Source of the DNA: Mytilus galloprovincialis | Taxonomy: Eukaryota > Mollusca > Bivalvia > Mytilida > Mytilidae | Direction: 5' to 3' | DNA length: 64,000 nt | NCBI RefSeq assembly: GCF_965363235.1 | Contig: NC_134845.1 | Coordinates: 22,694,524 to 22,758,523 of the forward strand | In this document: one piece after another, positions 53,422 through 63,990 of the stretch | Numbering within the stretch: position 1 is the first letter of the stretch | How the letters are laid out: each line of letters opens with the position of its first letter | The notes under the pieces: generated by a model | What the model saw: only the letters and a program-made list of their open reading frames with translations | Database searches by the model: none | Told to the model about the DNA's origin: nothing | Position numbers and translations under genes: made by a program

Positions 53422-53425
<4 letters not shown>

Positions 53426-53515
<90 letters not shown>
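53426..53515. repeat. (TA)n microsatellite
   Basis: About 45 'ta' units between the PLE end and a minus-strand SINE fragment. Confidence 0.9.
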
Positions 53516-53516
<1 letters not shown>

Positions 53517-53656
53517 CTCGTCTAAACATCAACCCAACAATGTTAGATCTGTAAATTTGCTTTCGCAAATTTTTGGTTCTTCCCTCGCCGGGATTCGAAC
53601 CCATGCTATTGTGATATCGTGACACCAAATCGCTAGACCACACGACCACCTGGGCT
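53516..53656 (-). repeat. tRNA-derived SINE head, minus copy
   Basis: The reverse complement carries 'gcccaggtggtcgtgtggtc', B box 'ggttcgaatcc' and 'ttgatgtttagacgagtt' as in the 21590-25500 array. About 20 nt of the head are deleted. A second (TA)n follows at 53658-53690. Confidence 0.75.
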
Positions 53657-53695
<39 letters not shown>

Positions 53696-54336
53696 ATGAC
53701 TGAATAATAGTCAACAATAAATCTTGCGGGCGATGGATCATATAATTATGATACAGTACATCACAAAACATAATATGTAACCAGTGTACAAAATCACCAA
53801 AAAAATCACCATAAAGTGAACAAATGTTAAATATTTCGGATAACAGATTATCCTTCATCTGTATGATCAGGATTTTGAATGAATCATATCAATCTATTCT
53901 GATTATAAAACTATAAAAATCTTGAATTCTATACAATAAAACAGTTAGACAGTTTTACTCCGAACATCATATATTCATTGTAGAGACGCTAATACAATTT
54001 AAAATTTCCAAAACACGATTCAAAGACTAAAAAATGTGCCTAAAATAAAAACAGAAATTTGCTATATGAACTTGCACAACTCTAAAACTCCAAAATGAAT
54101 GACAAAATAAGATGTTACAACAACTGTGTGGAAATACATTCTAGCACTGACTGATCTAAACTGGTATAATATGTCAAATTTGACAACGGTAGAGTAATTA
54201 AAACAGAGGCGGTGTATAAAACATCCCAAATAAATAGCAGATTAATTGATGATTAGAAAAATAATAATAAATTTCGACTTAAGTTAAATAATTGAATCTA
54301 TTAGAGAGCTGACGCATAGACTTTCATATAAGAGGC

Positions 54337-54680
54337 TCATGTAGAAAATCTTCCTTCTCACATTCAAGTCACTACATATTATCTTCGTAAAATGGAATCT
54401 ATGATACCTCTTCTTTCGGAAACCCTCATTGTCACTTTAGACGTCATCACCTTGTATTCCAACAAACCTCATGATGACGGAATACAATCATGTAAGGAAA
54501 TATGGGACTCTCGCAACACTTTAGAACCACCTACCGAGTGTTTAGTCCAGCTGCTTACTCTGGCCGTGAAATGCAACAATTTCACCTTTAATGGTGAACA
54601 TTTAATTTACCTTCAGATAAACGGGACAGCGATTGGGACGAAAATTAGAGAAACAAACTATTTCAAGATCATTATCCAAA
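54337..54680 (+). pseudogene. Penelope-like reverse transcriptase fragment
   Basis: It encodes LIVTLDVITLYSNKPHDDG, EPPTECLVQLLTLAVKCNNF and FNGEHL, then INGTAIGTK. These match the palm region of Penelope-like RTs (LYTNIPHDEG and NGTAMGTKMAP in relatives). It stops where sequence turns into M1 repeat at about 54700. The active-site D-D segment is absent. It is collinear with pair 2 but from the RT part missing there. Confidence 0.75.
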
Positions 54681-54699
54681 CCTCCTGGTTCCGTTTCAT

Positions 54700-54780
54700 C
54701 ATTGATGTTGACATGAAGAGTGCGTTGTCTCATTGTCAATCATACCACATATTCTTCTTTATATTTTATCAAATTCTAGC
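54700..54780 (-). repeat. Short M1 repeat end, minus
   Basis: 'gttgtctcattgtcaatcat' plus 'accacatattcttct' is the reverse complement of the M1 start. Confidence 0.6.
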
Positions 54781-55024
54781 TTGTTTAAATTCTATTTGGA
54801 GTATTAATTCTTGCCACAATTTTTGATTTAACAGAAATTGTACCGTACGATTACGATATAGGGTTGCTCCTCAAAGGTAAGCTATTAAAAATTTGTTAAT
54901 GTTATTATCCATTTTTCGTAGTTTTACGGGACTACACCATGATTTGATTAATTGGGAATGAATTTCTTCGACCTTTTTTCCAGCTTTAAAGCTAAAATAA
55001 TATGGAGCATTTCGTAATATTTAT

Positions 55025-55175
55025 AAAACAAGAAGATGTAGTATGATTGTCAATGAGACAACTCTCCACAAGAGACCAAAATGACAACTACAGGTCACCG
55101 TACGGCCTTTAATAATGAGCAAAGCCCACACCGCTTAGTTAGTTATAAAAGGCCCCGAAATGACATTTAGTTTAT
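55025..55175 (+). repeat. Mussel dispersed repeat M1, plus copy
   Basis: 'agatgtagtatgattgtcaa', 'agacaactctccacaagaga' and 'aataatgagcaaagcccaca' define it. Confidence 0.7.
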
Positions 55176-55366
55176 TTGTTAAGACATGGTCCTGAGAATA
55201 ATTTCCATTAAAGCTTAAAATTTGTACAAATTAAATCCTACAAATCATAATATAAATAACTACAAAAACACCATATTAAAGAACTTTGTATTTGGTGCGG
55301 TTAAATATATTTTTACTGTAAATATAGTTTTTAAATCTAGTGTAACCTATTAATTATGACTTTCAG

Positions 55367-55564
55367 GTTTTACTGATATGCTGTTTTGTTTCCATTTTTA
55401 TTTTGGATGTTGACTCTCGTTGCAATGAAACTCTGTCATGTGTAACACAAAACGGCAAGCATGGGTTTTGCATGGGTGGACAGTGCTTATCAGAAGTCCA
55501 GTCTAAGTCAAGAACAAACTTAGAGTTTCGGATAATAGCTAAATACCCGGAAATAAATATCAAG
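55367..55564 (+). CDS. Gene 3 first visible exon: signal-like segment and Cys-rich region
   Basis: 198 nt, phase 0 to 0, acceptor 'gactttcag', donor gtaaat. After the hydrophobic run come four Cys in about 24 residues, then TNLEFRIIAKYPEINIK, which begins the beta domain. Confidence 0.65.
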
Positions 55565-58500
55565 GTAAATCATTTTGTCACTGTAATTAATTTATTTATA
55601 TTTTCCCAGCTAAATGGAGTTGGGACTAATAAGTGAACCAATCATAGGCCATTTTTTGTAAAGAAATACACTCATTTATTTCAGTTCCCCGAAATAGTTT
55701 TATAGAACAATTTATAGTGATTGCTATGAATATGAGTCATGTTTAATGGCGGGAGAAAAGTTCTTGATTTGTTACACTGCATTTAAAATGCCTGAAAGCG
55801 GTGTTTAAATAAGTTGTGTTTAAAAAAAATTAGCGCTTGAATGCTTTCGCTGCTATTCGGCTGATATATCATCACATATTTTTTTGTAATGTTTTCGTAG
55901 AGAATGATTCTTATTTGAAAATCAATTTGTCTTCTTAGAACTCTAGCCCGGATCCATGTATTGGAAGACAGCATCTAGGCGACTGAGCTAAAGACATAAT
56001 ATCCTATATATATGACACAACCATATACTGTTGACAAATATGTAGCAAGCAAGGGAAGTACTAGTACCAACATTGATAAATGGAAATAACACATTATGAA
56101 GTTATTGTGTACAAAGCGCTTTTCTTGGCTAACCTTCGCCAGGAACCCTTAACATTAACAATTAAAATTCGTTTGCTTGCCGAAAAGGTATTTTACGATT
56201 TCAGACTGAGTGGAAGGAGCATAAAGTTATATTTTTGTCCGTCTGTACGTGTGTCCTTCATTTTATCCGTAGGTTTGATCTTAAATTTGTTTTCGTTCTC
56301 TAACTTAAGTTTGCCTTAACCAAATGATAGGAAACTAAAACACAATGCTAATTATCACAAAACACAGGTCAAGTTTGAATTTGGATGGTGTCACTCTTTC
56401 TTTTCTAGAGTTCTGACCTTTATCAAATGGAAACAATGCTGAATTTTTCGTTTCAGTTCTCCACCACAATGTTATGAAACGTAACACAATGCTTATTTCT
56501 ACAAAACATAGCAAATACGAAATTAAATAGCTTCGCTTTTACCGTTCTACAATTAAGCTAGAATAATGGTGTATGCACGCGGAGCCATCATCTGTTATCC
56601 ATGGAGTCATTCTCCATTTATTTAAAACTAATATCTTCTAATAGATTACTGTTAATCTAATAGTGCCTTTTTTCTAAAAGGGGATGATGCTTTTGTTGTA
56701 TTCTTGTGATTCTTTACAATGTGTAGGCATGTTAATAAAATTTTTAAAGGTTAAAAAAGATTATCATAAATAGTTTTGATAACTAGCATTCTGCATGAAA
56801 AATACATACATGAATTGACTATTCAAAATGTATACTCGGCATCTGTTGGGCTGTATATGTATAATAAGACATCCAATTGCAGGATAAATCCGAGTAATGC
56901 CACTTTGTCGGACGAATATCAACTGAAACAGCTAAAAATGACAAATGAAAATCACATTTGTAAAATATTGTCGCCTCAACCCGCCTTGAAAGTTTACAAA
57001 GTTCATTAGACTGTGAGAATATGAAACTGAATTTATCCCAAATGGTGCTCATATTCGTGAACTGCATAGGAAAACAAAATTCTAACAAACACAGACGTAT
57101 AATCCTGCAGCAACTTTTTGCACCTGTCCTGAGTCAGGAATCTGATGTACAGTTGTTATCGTCTGTTTATGTAGTTCATACGTGTTTCTCGTTTTTATAT
57201 AGATTAGACCGTTGGTTTTTCTGTTTGAATGGTTTTACACTAGTAATTGTTGGGGCCCTTTATAGCTTGCTGTTCGGTGTGAGCCAAGGCTCCTTGTTGA
57301 AGTCCGTATCTTGACCTATAATGGTTTACTTTTATAAATTGTTATTTGGATGGAGATTTGTCTCATTGCCACTCATACCACATCTTCCTATATCTATTTA
57401 TACAATTTTCTACCTTAATAATAAAATTGAGAATGGAAATTGAGAATGTGTCAAAGAGACAACAAACCGACCACAAAGCAGAAAACAGCCGAAGGCCACC
57501 AATGGGTCTTCAATGCAGCTAGAAACTCCCGCACCCGGAGGCGTTCTTCAGCTGGTCCCTAAACAAATATGTATACCAGTTCAGTTATAATGGACTCCGA
57601 ATTATACACAAGAAACTAAAATAAAAAAATACAAGACTAACAAAGGCCAGCGGCTCCTAACTTGGGACAGGCGCAACATTGCGGCGGGGTTAAACAAGTT
57701 TTTGGAGATCTCAACCCTCCCCAATACCTCTAGCTCATGTAGAAAAACAAATACGCACAGTAATACCCAGTTCAAGAGAAGTCCGAGTCCGATGTCAGAA
57801 TATGAAACAAAAGAAAAAAAACAAAATGACAATAATACATAAATAACAACCGACTACTAGCAGTTACTGACATGCCAGGTCCAGAACTCAATTACACTGA
57901 TTGAAAATGAAACAGATCAATGCCTGCAATGCAATTAACAAGATTTTAACTTGAATAAACTCTGATATACTTGTCAAAACTCATATTTGAAATGTATATA
58001 TGTATTGCAGGAAATTAAAGACAAATTCTTATACATCAGAGGAAGTGGACTTGGTTTAAACTGGACAGCGGGAAAGAAAATGATGAAGACTGCGACTGAT
58101 ACATGGGAAATACTCTTTATATTTACATCTTCGGATAATGGATTCCGGTGCCAAGACTGTTCAAATGATATAACAATTACTAAGAAACTTGAATATAGAA
58201 TTTTGATTGCAGACAAAACTAATATGATTGGTGGTAATTTCGTTGTAGATTTACCCGTATCGATGTCTTCTTCCTATTTCCACGAAAAGCCTTTGTTTAA
58301 AGTATACCCGTGGTTTTACTCAAAAGCAGGACATGCCTCTAATGTCACAATTCATTCTCCAGAAATCGGAAAGGAACGCAAGATTTATCTGTATTTTCCA
58401 CCAAGTTTTAACGAAAACACGTATAAGAAATACCCGAATGTGGTTGTCTTTGATTTATATCCTGGTGGTGACTCTAAGATACTTACACCTATTGTCGATA

Positions 58501-61278
58501 AACTTCTAGCTGAGACTGGCACCACAAAAGAGTTTATCATCATTGGATATGGGGATTATCAACCAAATCATGAACGTTTTGTTCTACTAACACCTGTTCC
58601 AGGTACATATTTGACATGCGCTAACGGGACCTTTTTTAATTTATGCGACAATTGCCTGCCAAAAAATTACACAGTTGATGAAGAATATCTAAGGTAAATA
58701 TTCATACTGTCTTGTTCAAAGGAAAAAGAAAAAAAGGAAGTCATTAGATATGCACAAAATCTATAGAGATTCAACCATGTTTTCTGCAACATTAACTTCA
58801 ACACAGATAATGATAATTCAAATGCAACAACGTTTGTAACGTTCATTTTGATTGGATAACGTTACTTTTTTACATGGCATCAATTGACAATTGATGCTAT
58901 GGGACGTACGCACAAGCGCAGACGGCATTTGACAGATTTTTATTACATGTTTTAACGTGGGTTTCATTAGAATGGAGATAACAATATTGTATTTTAAGCT
59001 CCGACGGCATCAATTGGGGATTTGATGGTCGCAAATACCCGTTTACTGTCTCCGCTAACGCGTAGCCAGTAAACTTTATTTGCGACCATCAAATCCCCAA
59101 TTGATGCCGTCGGAGCATAAAATACAATACAGTTATCTCCTAAATAAACGTCAAAACGTTAAACAATACATTCGGAAAATCAGAACGACGAAGCGGACAA
59201 ACACTGATTAATACTAAAAATCAAGTAAGGACATATAGTTTGCACATTAATAAACGGACTTTAAGATGAGCTTAGTTATGTTAGCATGTATAATAAATTA
59301 GATATTGCAAAGTTTCAACGTAATCTGCAAAGGGTTGTAAAAGAGGATTCGACTGAATAAACTATATAACTTATGATTTATGGACTTCGATTTTTTTTTT
59401 ATATCTGTCAACGTAGGATACTAAGTTATGTTGTGTTGAAAATCTTTCAAACAAATAAATAATCGTCATGTTGGAGTACCCGTGAGACATTACAATATAA
59501 TAAATTTAATGACAAATGCACGCTGGTTTACTTTATTTTTAAAATATTGTTTGGTAAAAGCTTTCTATAACCTATTATGTTATTTGTAATGTGCAGGCTG
59601 ATGATAGATAAATGTGGAAAACGTGATAACATCCAAGGATTTGGTGATCGTTTACTTGACTTCGTCTTACATAAAGTTCGCCCTAAAGCACAAGAACTTG
59701 CAAATAACCGTATCCTGATAGACCAACCTAATACAGGAGTAATGGGGTATTCTCTTGGTGGCTTAATGTCATGTTATGCTGCATGGACACGATCAACAAT
59801 TTTTGGATTAGCTGCTTGCCAAAGCCCGTCATTATGGTGGCCTTTGAATAACAAAACTTTAAATACTTCCGACTTTGATTTTATAAATAACACTCTCAGA
59901 GACAAATCTTTTCAACAAAGAAGATTCCCACAGAAGATAGTATTAGACGCAGGTAACCTAAGCTAAAAGAAACATTACTTTGCTATACAATTTAAAGTTA
60001 ACTCCACGTTTGGTGCATTTATTTACATGTATACATTGCAATCTACTATCATCCAGAGGCTCAACACAATCGTTCGGAGAACCATGTATGTTTTTATACA
60101 TGAGAAAAGATATCACAAGAATGATGAACCAAAACATATTAGCTGGACTCAAAATAAATTAATTGCTATACAAATACATACAACAAAGATATTTGATATA
60201 ACTGCCAAATAGAAACTTTTCCAAAGAGGTGTAGATGTTAGCAACAAACTACAACCGTACAACTTGTAAACTAGACATGACTCCGGCAAGACACGATGTA
60301 AAACAGTTCAAATAAGAAAATAACGGCCTGATTTATATACAAAATAACAAACGTAAAACATGAATAAATTACACCAAACAAACGACATCCACTGAAGGCA
60401 TATACAGAATATGGCGGAGTTAAACTAGTTTAAGGGCACCAACACTCCCCTAGCGCATTTTTGATTTAGAAAAATATATTCCAATGGTTCCCATGTAAAC
60501 AATTGACGAACGCCAATCGCTCATTAATTAAATGAGACTAAAGTTTCAAAACAGTTTTCAAAGCGCTTTTGTGACTTTCAAAAGGATTTGTCTACCACCA
60601 GAATCCATGCTATTTCTGTCACATTGGTGTTAGCAAAAAAAAAAAAAAAAAACGAAAAAGAGAAAGGTGACCAATGTCCTTATTTTGTATATATTTTTTT
60701 CTTGATACAGTTTAACTGCAGGTAGACAAAATATGCCAAAAAAAAGACATTATTGTATTATATGTTCACTGTTAACAAACAAAGTTCACAATTAAAACAT
60801 CAATAACAAAGTTATTGAAATACATTTATTATTAAAAGATGAATGCAATGTATTTAAGAAATGTTATTATAATCAGTACAGACATGTGAAAAAAAGATAC
60901 ATTCTATCAAAATATTCTGCCTTTAAAAATATTTTGTTATCTATTTTAGGAAGTGAAGAAACAGTTAGCCCATACAAACTTACACAGTCAACTGTTGAAA
61001 CTGCAAAAATGATATCAAATACCCCTGGTTTTACCATGAATCATAATGTTTGGGTTAACGTATACCCAGGAGAAACTCATACTGTTTTGGAATGGTTCAG
61101 TCACTTCTGGATAGTATGTCAGACATTGTTACCATCTGAGGGAGCTCCACAAATGCCTCGAATTCACACAGAACCCAGTAGGTGTGTTGCTAATATTGCT
61201 TCGAGTTATTTGAACATTAATTTTACATTATTAATTTATGTTCAGTGTGCAAGATTTTTATTTTACAAAGGAGTTTAG
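55367..61278 (+). CDS. Secreted esterase-like protein with starch-binding-like N-terminal domain (gene 3, 5' partial)
   Basis: Exons 55367-55564, 58011-58693, 59597-59952 and 60950-61278 join in phase (0, 2, 1) to 521 codons. The start ATG must lie in an unseen upstream exon. The first exon opens with a hydrophobic stretch (VLLICCFVSIFILDVDSR), probably a signal peptide, then CNETLSCVTQNGKHGFC. Next is a beta-sandwich that resembles CBM20/CBM48 domains (FLYIRGSGLGLNW, DTWE, LEYRILIADKTNMIGGN). The esterase part has YLYFPPSF, VVVFDLYPGG, nucleophile motif G-Y-S-L-G-G, candidate acid D in K-I-V-L-D-A-G, and candidate His in G-E-T-H-T-V-L-E-W. This fits PF00756-type hydrolases. Several N-glycosylation sequons support secretion. 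Substrate unknown. Confidence 0.75.
56280..56640 (+). repeat. Dispersed repeat, copy 2 of the 27140 family
   Basis: 'ccaaatgataggaaacta', 'acacaggtcaagtttgaatt' and 'aatgctgaatttttcgtttc' match 27290-27700. Confidence 0.5.
57130..57390 (-). repeat. M1-related repeat, minus copy
   Basis: 'atttgtctcattgccactca' plus 'taccacatcttccta', with 'gttggggccctttatagctt' upstream, is the complement of the M1 start and middle. Confidence 0.6.
57425..57900 (+). repeat. Dispersed mussel repeat ('agacaacaaaccgaccacaa')
   Basis: 'caaagagacaacaaaccgac', 'cagccgaaggccaccaatgg' and 'gcggctcctaacttgggaca' form a block I recall from Mytilus sequences. Its 3' half overlaps the M1 3' half in wording. Confidence 0.55.
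58011..58693 (+). CDS. Gene 3 exon: starch-binding-like domain and start of hydrolase
   Basis: 683 nt, phase 0 to 2, acceptor 'atgtattgcag', donor gtaaat. It contains the whole beta domain and the first third of the alpha/beta fold up to ENYTVDEEYLR-type sequence (here KNYTVDEEYLR). Cys pairs (C-Q-D-C, C-D-N-C) suggest extracellular disulfides. Confidence 0.85.
58950..59168. repeat. Foldback element H3
   Basis: A palindrome with inner arms of about 75 nt: 58974 'ggagataacaatattgtatt' against 59140 ending 'aatacagttatctcc'. The arms contain 'ccgacggcatcaattgggga' and its complement. The loop is 'tctccgctaacgcgtagc'. Weaker pairing extends about 23 bp further out. It lies in gene 3 between the second and third listed exons. 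Confidence 0.8.
59597..59952 (+). CDS. Gene 3 exon: hydrolase nucleophile exon
   Basis: 356 nt, phase 2 to 1, acceptor 'aatgtgcag', donor gtaacc. It encodes LMIDKCGKRDNIQGFGDRLL, the nucleophile elbow V-M-G-Y-S-L-G-G-L, and the acid-bearing strand K-I-V-L-D-A-G. Confidence 0.85.
60220..60450 (+). repeat. M1-related repeat fragment
   Basis: 'gaaaataacggcctgattta', 'aaacaaacgacatccactga' and 'atggcggagttaaactagtt' match the middle of M1. Confidence 0.5.
60950..61278 (+). CDS. Gene 3 last exon: catalytic His and C-terminal tail
   Basis: 329 nt including TAG, phase 1 in. The His motif is in YPGETHTVLEWFSHFW. After about residue P-S-R a hydrophobic tail follows (NINFTLLIYVQCARFLFY). It could be a GPI-type or membrane tail, or the frame may run into intron at 'ag|gtgtgt' (about 61180). 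AATAAA at 61400 fits the given end. Confidence 0.7.
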
Positions 61279-61399
61279 TAAAGTTGTCAAGAAAAGGTAG
61301 TTTCGTAAATCCCGGTCAGATACAAGTGTAATAATTTGAATATAGAAATCTTAACACACATGAATCAATTTTCTTCTAATCTAATAGTTATATTTTGTA

Positions 61400-61405
61400 A
61401 ATAAA
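61400..61405 (+). terminator. Polyadenylation signal of gene 3
   Basis: AATAAA 122 nt after the TAG. Confidence 0.55.
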
Positions 61406-61409
61406 AACT

Positions 61410-62810
61410 TTTATCTTCTAGATATCTTCAATTGACAGCTTACAAAATCTGATTTAAACATTATAGGACACATGTACATGATGTAATACAACAAATAACA
61501 TTTGATATAATTATAGTAATTTTATTTAATAATTAATATTTATTTTCATAGATTGTATTGCAAAATCCCACCAATTAGCTTAAAGGTCGGACAATAAGAA
61601 AAATTAAAAAAAAGTATTATTACATTATTATACTGAACTCCGAGGAAAATTCAAAACGGAAAGTCACTTATCATTTGGCAAAATTAAAAGCTCGAACACA
61701 AGAAACAAATAGACAACTGTCATTTTGCTGACTTGGTCCATGTATTATCTTATGTAGAAAATGGTGAAGTATTCCTGGTTTTATATCTAGCTTAACCTCT
61801 CACGTGTATTTCAGTCGTATAAAATACATACATACCTGAATACAATACATACACAATTAAATTAACACACATATTAAATGTAATATTAAATTCACTATTA
61901 TACAGTGAAATATAAATCATGAACCTGTCTTACATTGACCTGTCTTTCTCAGATCTACAGACTGTTAAATAAAGACGCAAATGTGACGAACAAGTTCAAG
62001 ATTGAGGCTATTAATATAATTACAAATTTAATATAAGAAAAAAGATCTTGAGATGATGGCACTTTGTCTCTTAGATTAGCAAAACCATTTGAACGTTTGC
62101 TATAGTTATATTACAATTAAAAAAAAGAAATGATTTAAACCACCTAATTCTTTACTTTTCTTTCATAATCATTGTACTTTTTGGATGTTCATGTGTCTAA
62201 AAACTTCAAATCTAGGGAAAGATTATTTTAGGATTTTATGAATTGTCCTTTATTCTCATTGGTTTTAACAGTTCCTGTCTTTGTTTTTCTTCTCCTTATT
62301 AAACATGGACATTATTACAAATATGAGTAATTATACTGCACTCGTTCTATTTGAGCAGTCAAAATGCGTTGACTGTATATTTCTATGCCATATACAGTCA
62401 CTGACCTGATATCACTTTTCCTCATGAATATTTAAATAGAAATTGTCGAAATTATATTTAATTATTCATACGACCTCTTCAACCTATACTTGTTTCCAAT
62501 GTAAACAACGATGCGTTTAACGACTCAAACTTGTTTCTTTTGCAATTTTTGGGAAAACATATTTCATTTATTAATTTTTTTTTGTTTGCAACCTATAAAT
62601 CATTATGTTTTATGTTTATTGTTGATATTTTAGTCTGCAACAAATTCGTTCATCATTGATTGCGGTAATGATGTACATTTCATCGTGTTTTATATTTCTC
62701 CGTCTGTGTGATATGAGGCCTTTTTAAAGGGGGATTTTTCCCAATATTTAAATCAAATAAATAACATTAACACAATAAACAACAATTGAAAATGTTTTTT
62801 TTTTAGATTG
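61410..62810. other. Downstream intergenic DNA, no gene seen
   Basis: AT-rich, without an ORF of note. Confidence 0.5.
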
Positions 62811-62819
62811 CAGTATAAA

Positions 62820-62966
62820 GACAATAATAGTGCATTGACTTGATATATCAACGATATAAGGATTCGGCCCGAAACGGGGAAAATGCTCGGCACAGCCTCG
62901 CATTTCCCCGTTTCTAAGCCTCATCCTTATATCGTTGATATGTCAAGTCAATGCACTATTATTGTC
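62820..62966. repeat. Foldback element, family H1, copy 3
   Basis: Arms of 44 nt, from 'gacaataatagtgcattgac' to 'gtcaatgcactattattgtc', with a single mismatch between arms. The core from 'attcggcccgaaacgggga' to 'ccccgtttctaagcctcat' is about 90% identical to the core at 45500. The arms are only about 64% identical to those of copy 2, without gaps. Confidence 0.8.
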
Positions 62967-63025
62967 TATTTCTCCCAGTTCCGTGACGGTCAGTATACTG
63001 GCTCCTAGAAATAGTCCCATTTCAG

Positions 63026-63188
63026 TGGCAGATCCAGGGGGGGGGGGGTTCCGGGGGTGCGCACCCCCCCTTTATTTTTGCCGATCAATGCATTTGTATC
63101 GGGACATATGTTTTGCACCCCCCTCGACCCCCCCCCCCTTTGCCCTGGGTTAGCACCCCCCCTTTCGAAAATTCCTGCATCCGCCCCT
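63026..63188. mobile_element. G/C-tract MITE
   Basis: Ends 'cagtggcagatccagg' and 'cctgcatccgcccctg' are inverted repeats. The 5-bp 'cattt' on both sides looks like a target duplication. The interior is G and C tracts with 'gatcaatgcatttgtatcgg'. A family I recall as common in many invertebrate genomes. The ORF 62935-63153 is incidental. Confidence 0.7.
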
Positions 63189-63339
63189 GCATTTGTCCAC
63201 CTAGATTTCCTTAAATTTATTTAATGACATAATAGAAATGCAATTGCTAGTCAATATAACCCACATAATGTTCGTGCAATTACAAAGGTAGAATCATGCA
63301 CACTTATTTTTTTACACATTTATAGATTAACAAATAAGG

Positions 63340-63800
63340 AGATGCGATGTTATTGCCAATTGCCAATGAGAAAACTATCGAAATAGGACTTGAGAAATAA
63401 GGATGTAAACAACTAAAGGTCGCCGTACGACCTTCAACAGTAAGCACGACCAATACCTTATAGAAGGCTATAAAAGAACCCTACATTACAATATATGAAA
63501 TCAATTAATGCTAAAACAAAAAAGATGACCAATTGTAATTGACAGCTGCTACCAATGACACCCACTCAATCACAGGCTTCTGGCGAAAGACCGAGTCATC
63601 AATATTGCAGGGGGGGTTACATATTTTGTTTTGTATAGACATCTGTCCATTGTTGAAGATTGGATTGTCTTTTAATTATTTTTGTCGTTTATTAATGGTT
63701 TCATTGACGTGTATCTAACATATCTTATTGATAATGTGATTGCGATAACCACCTCTAACACGGGACAGTTGTGTAACAGTACAACATAAGATGATTACAT
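63340..63800 (+). repeat. Mussel dispersed repeat M1, plus copy, interrupted
   Basis: 'agatgcgatgttattgccaa' starts it. 'cagtaagcacgaccaatacc', 'cccactcaatcacaggcttc' and 'gggacagttgtgtaacagta' continue it. An unrelated AT-rich piece lies at about 63615-63740. Confidence 0.6.
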
Positions 63801-63836
63801 TTTTTAGAATCAATCAGAAATGGCCCATTCTATCCA

Positions 63837-63990
63837 GGCCCGTAGCCAGGAATTTCCAAAGGGGATTATTTGGACTCACGAACTTAAATTTAACAGTCAC
63901 CATTCGAACAGAATATTGACTTTAACAGTGCTTATTTGTTTTCAAGGGGGGTTCGTCCGAACCCCCCGAACCCCTCTGGTTACGGGTATG
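63837..63990. mobile_element. Short MITE with 'cccgtagccagg' ends
   Basis: Left end 'ggcccgtagccaggaattt', right end 'aacccctctggttacggg'. The right part carries 'ggggttcgtccgaacccccc'. The same ends occur widely in marine invertebrates as far as I recall. Confidence 0.65.

Larger units (their letters stand above)
51140..53425. mobile_element. Head-to-head inverted pair of Penelope-like elements (pair 2)
   Basis: The left copy (minus, 52519 to about 51140) holds the end of the reverse transcriptase, linker and GIY-YIG. The right copy (plus, 52497 to 53425) begins later and holds linker and GIY-YIG. Shared arms are about 930 bp, with about 400 bp of unique left-copy sequence between them. The left copy has a frameshift near 51900 and stops; the right copy is open. 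Confidence 0.85.

Noticed and set aside
49580..53425. CRISPR-like or satellite explanation for the repeated blocks
   Set aside because: The repeats are long inverted arms with PLE protein content, not short regularly spaced direct repeats.
62935..63153. 72-codon ORF with Pro/Gly-rich end
   Set aside because: It spans the junction of foldback H1 and the G/C-tract MITE.
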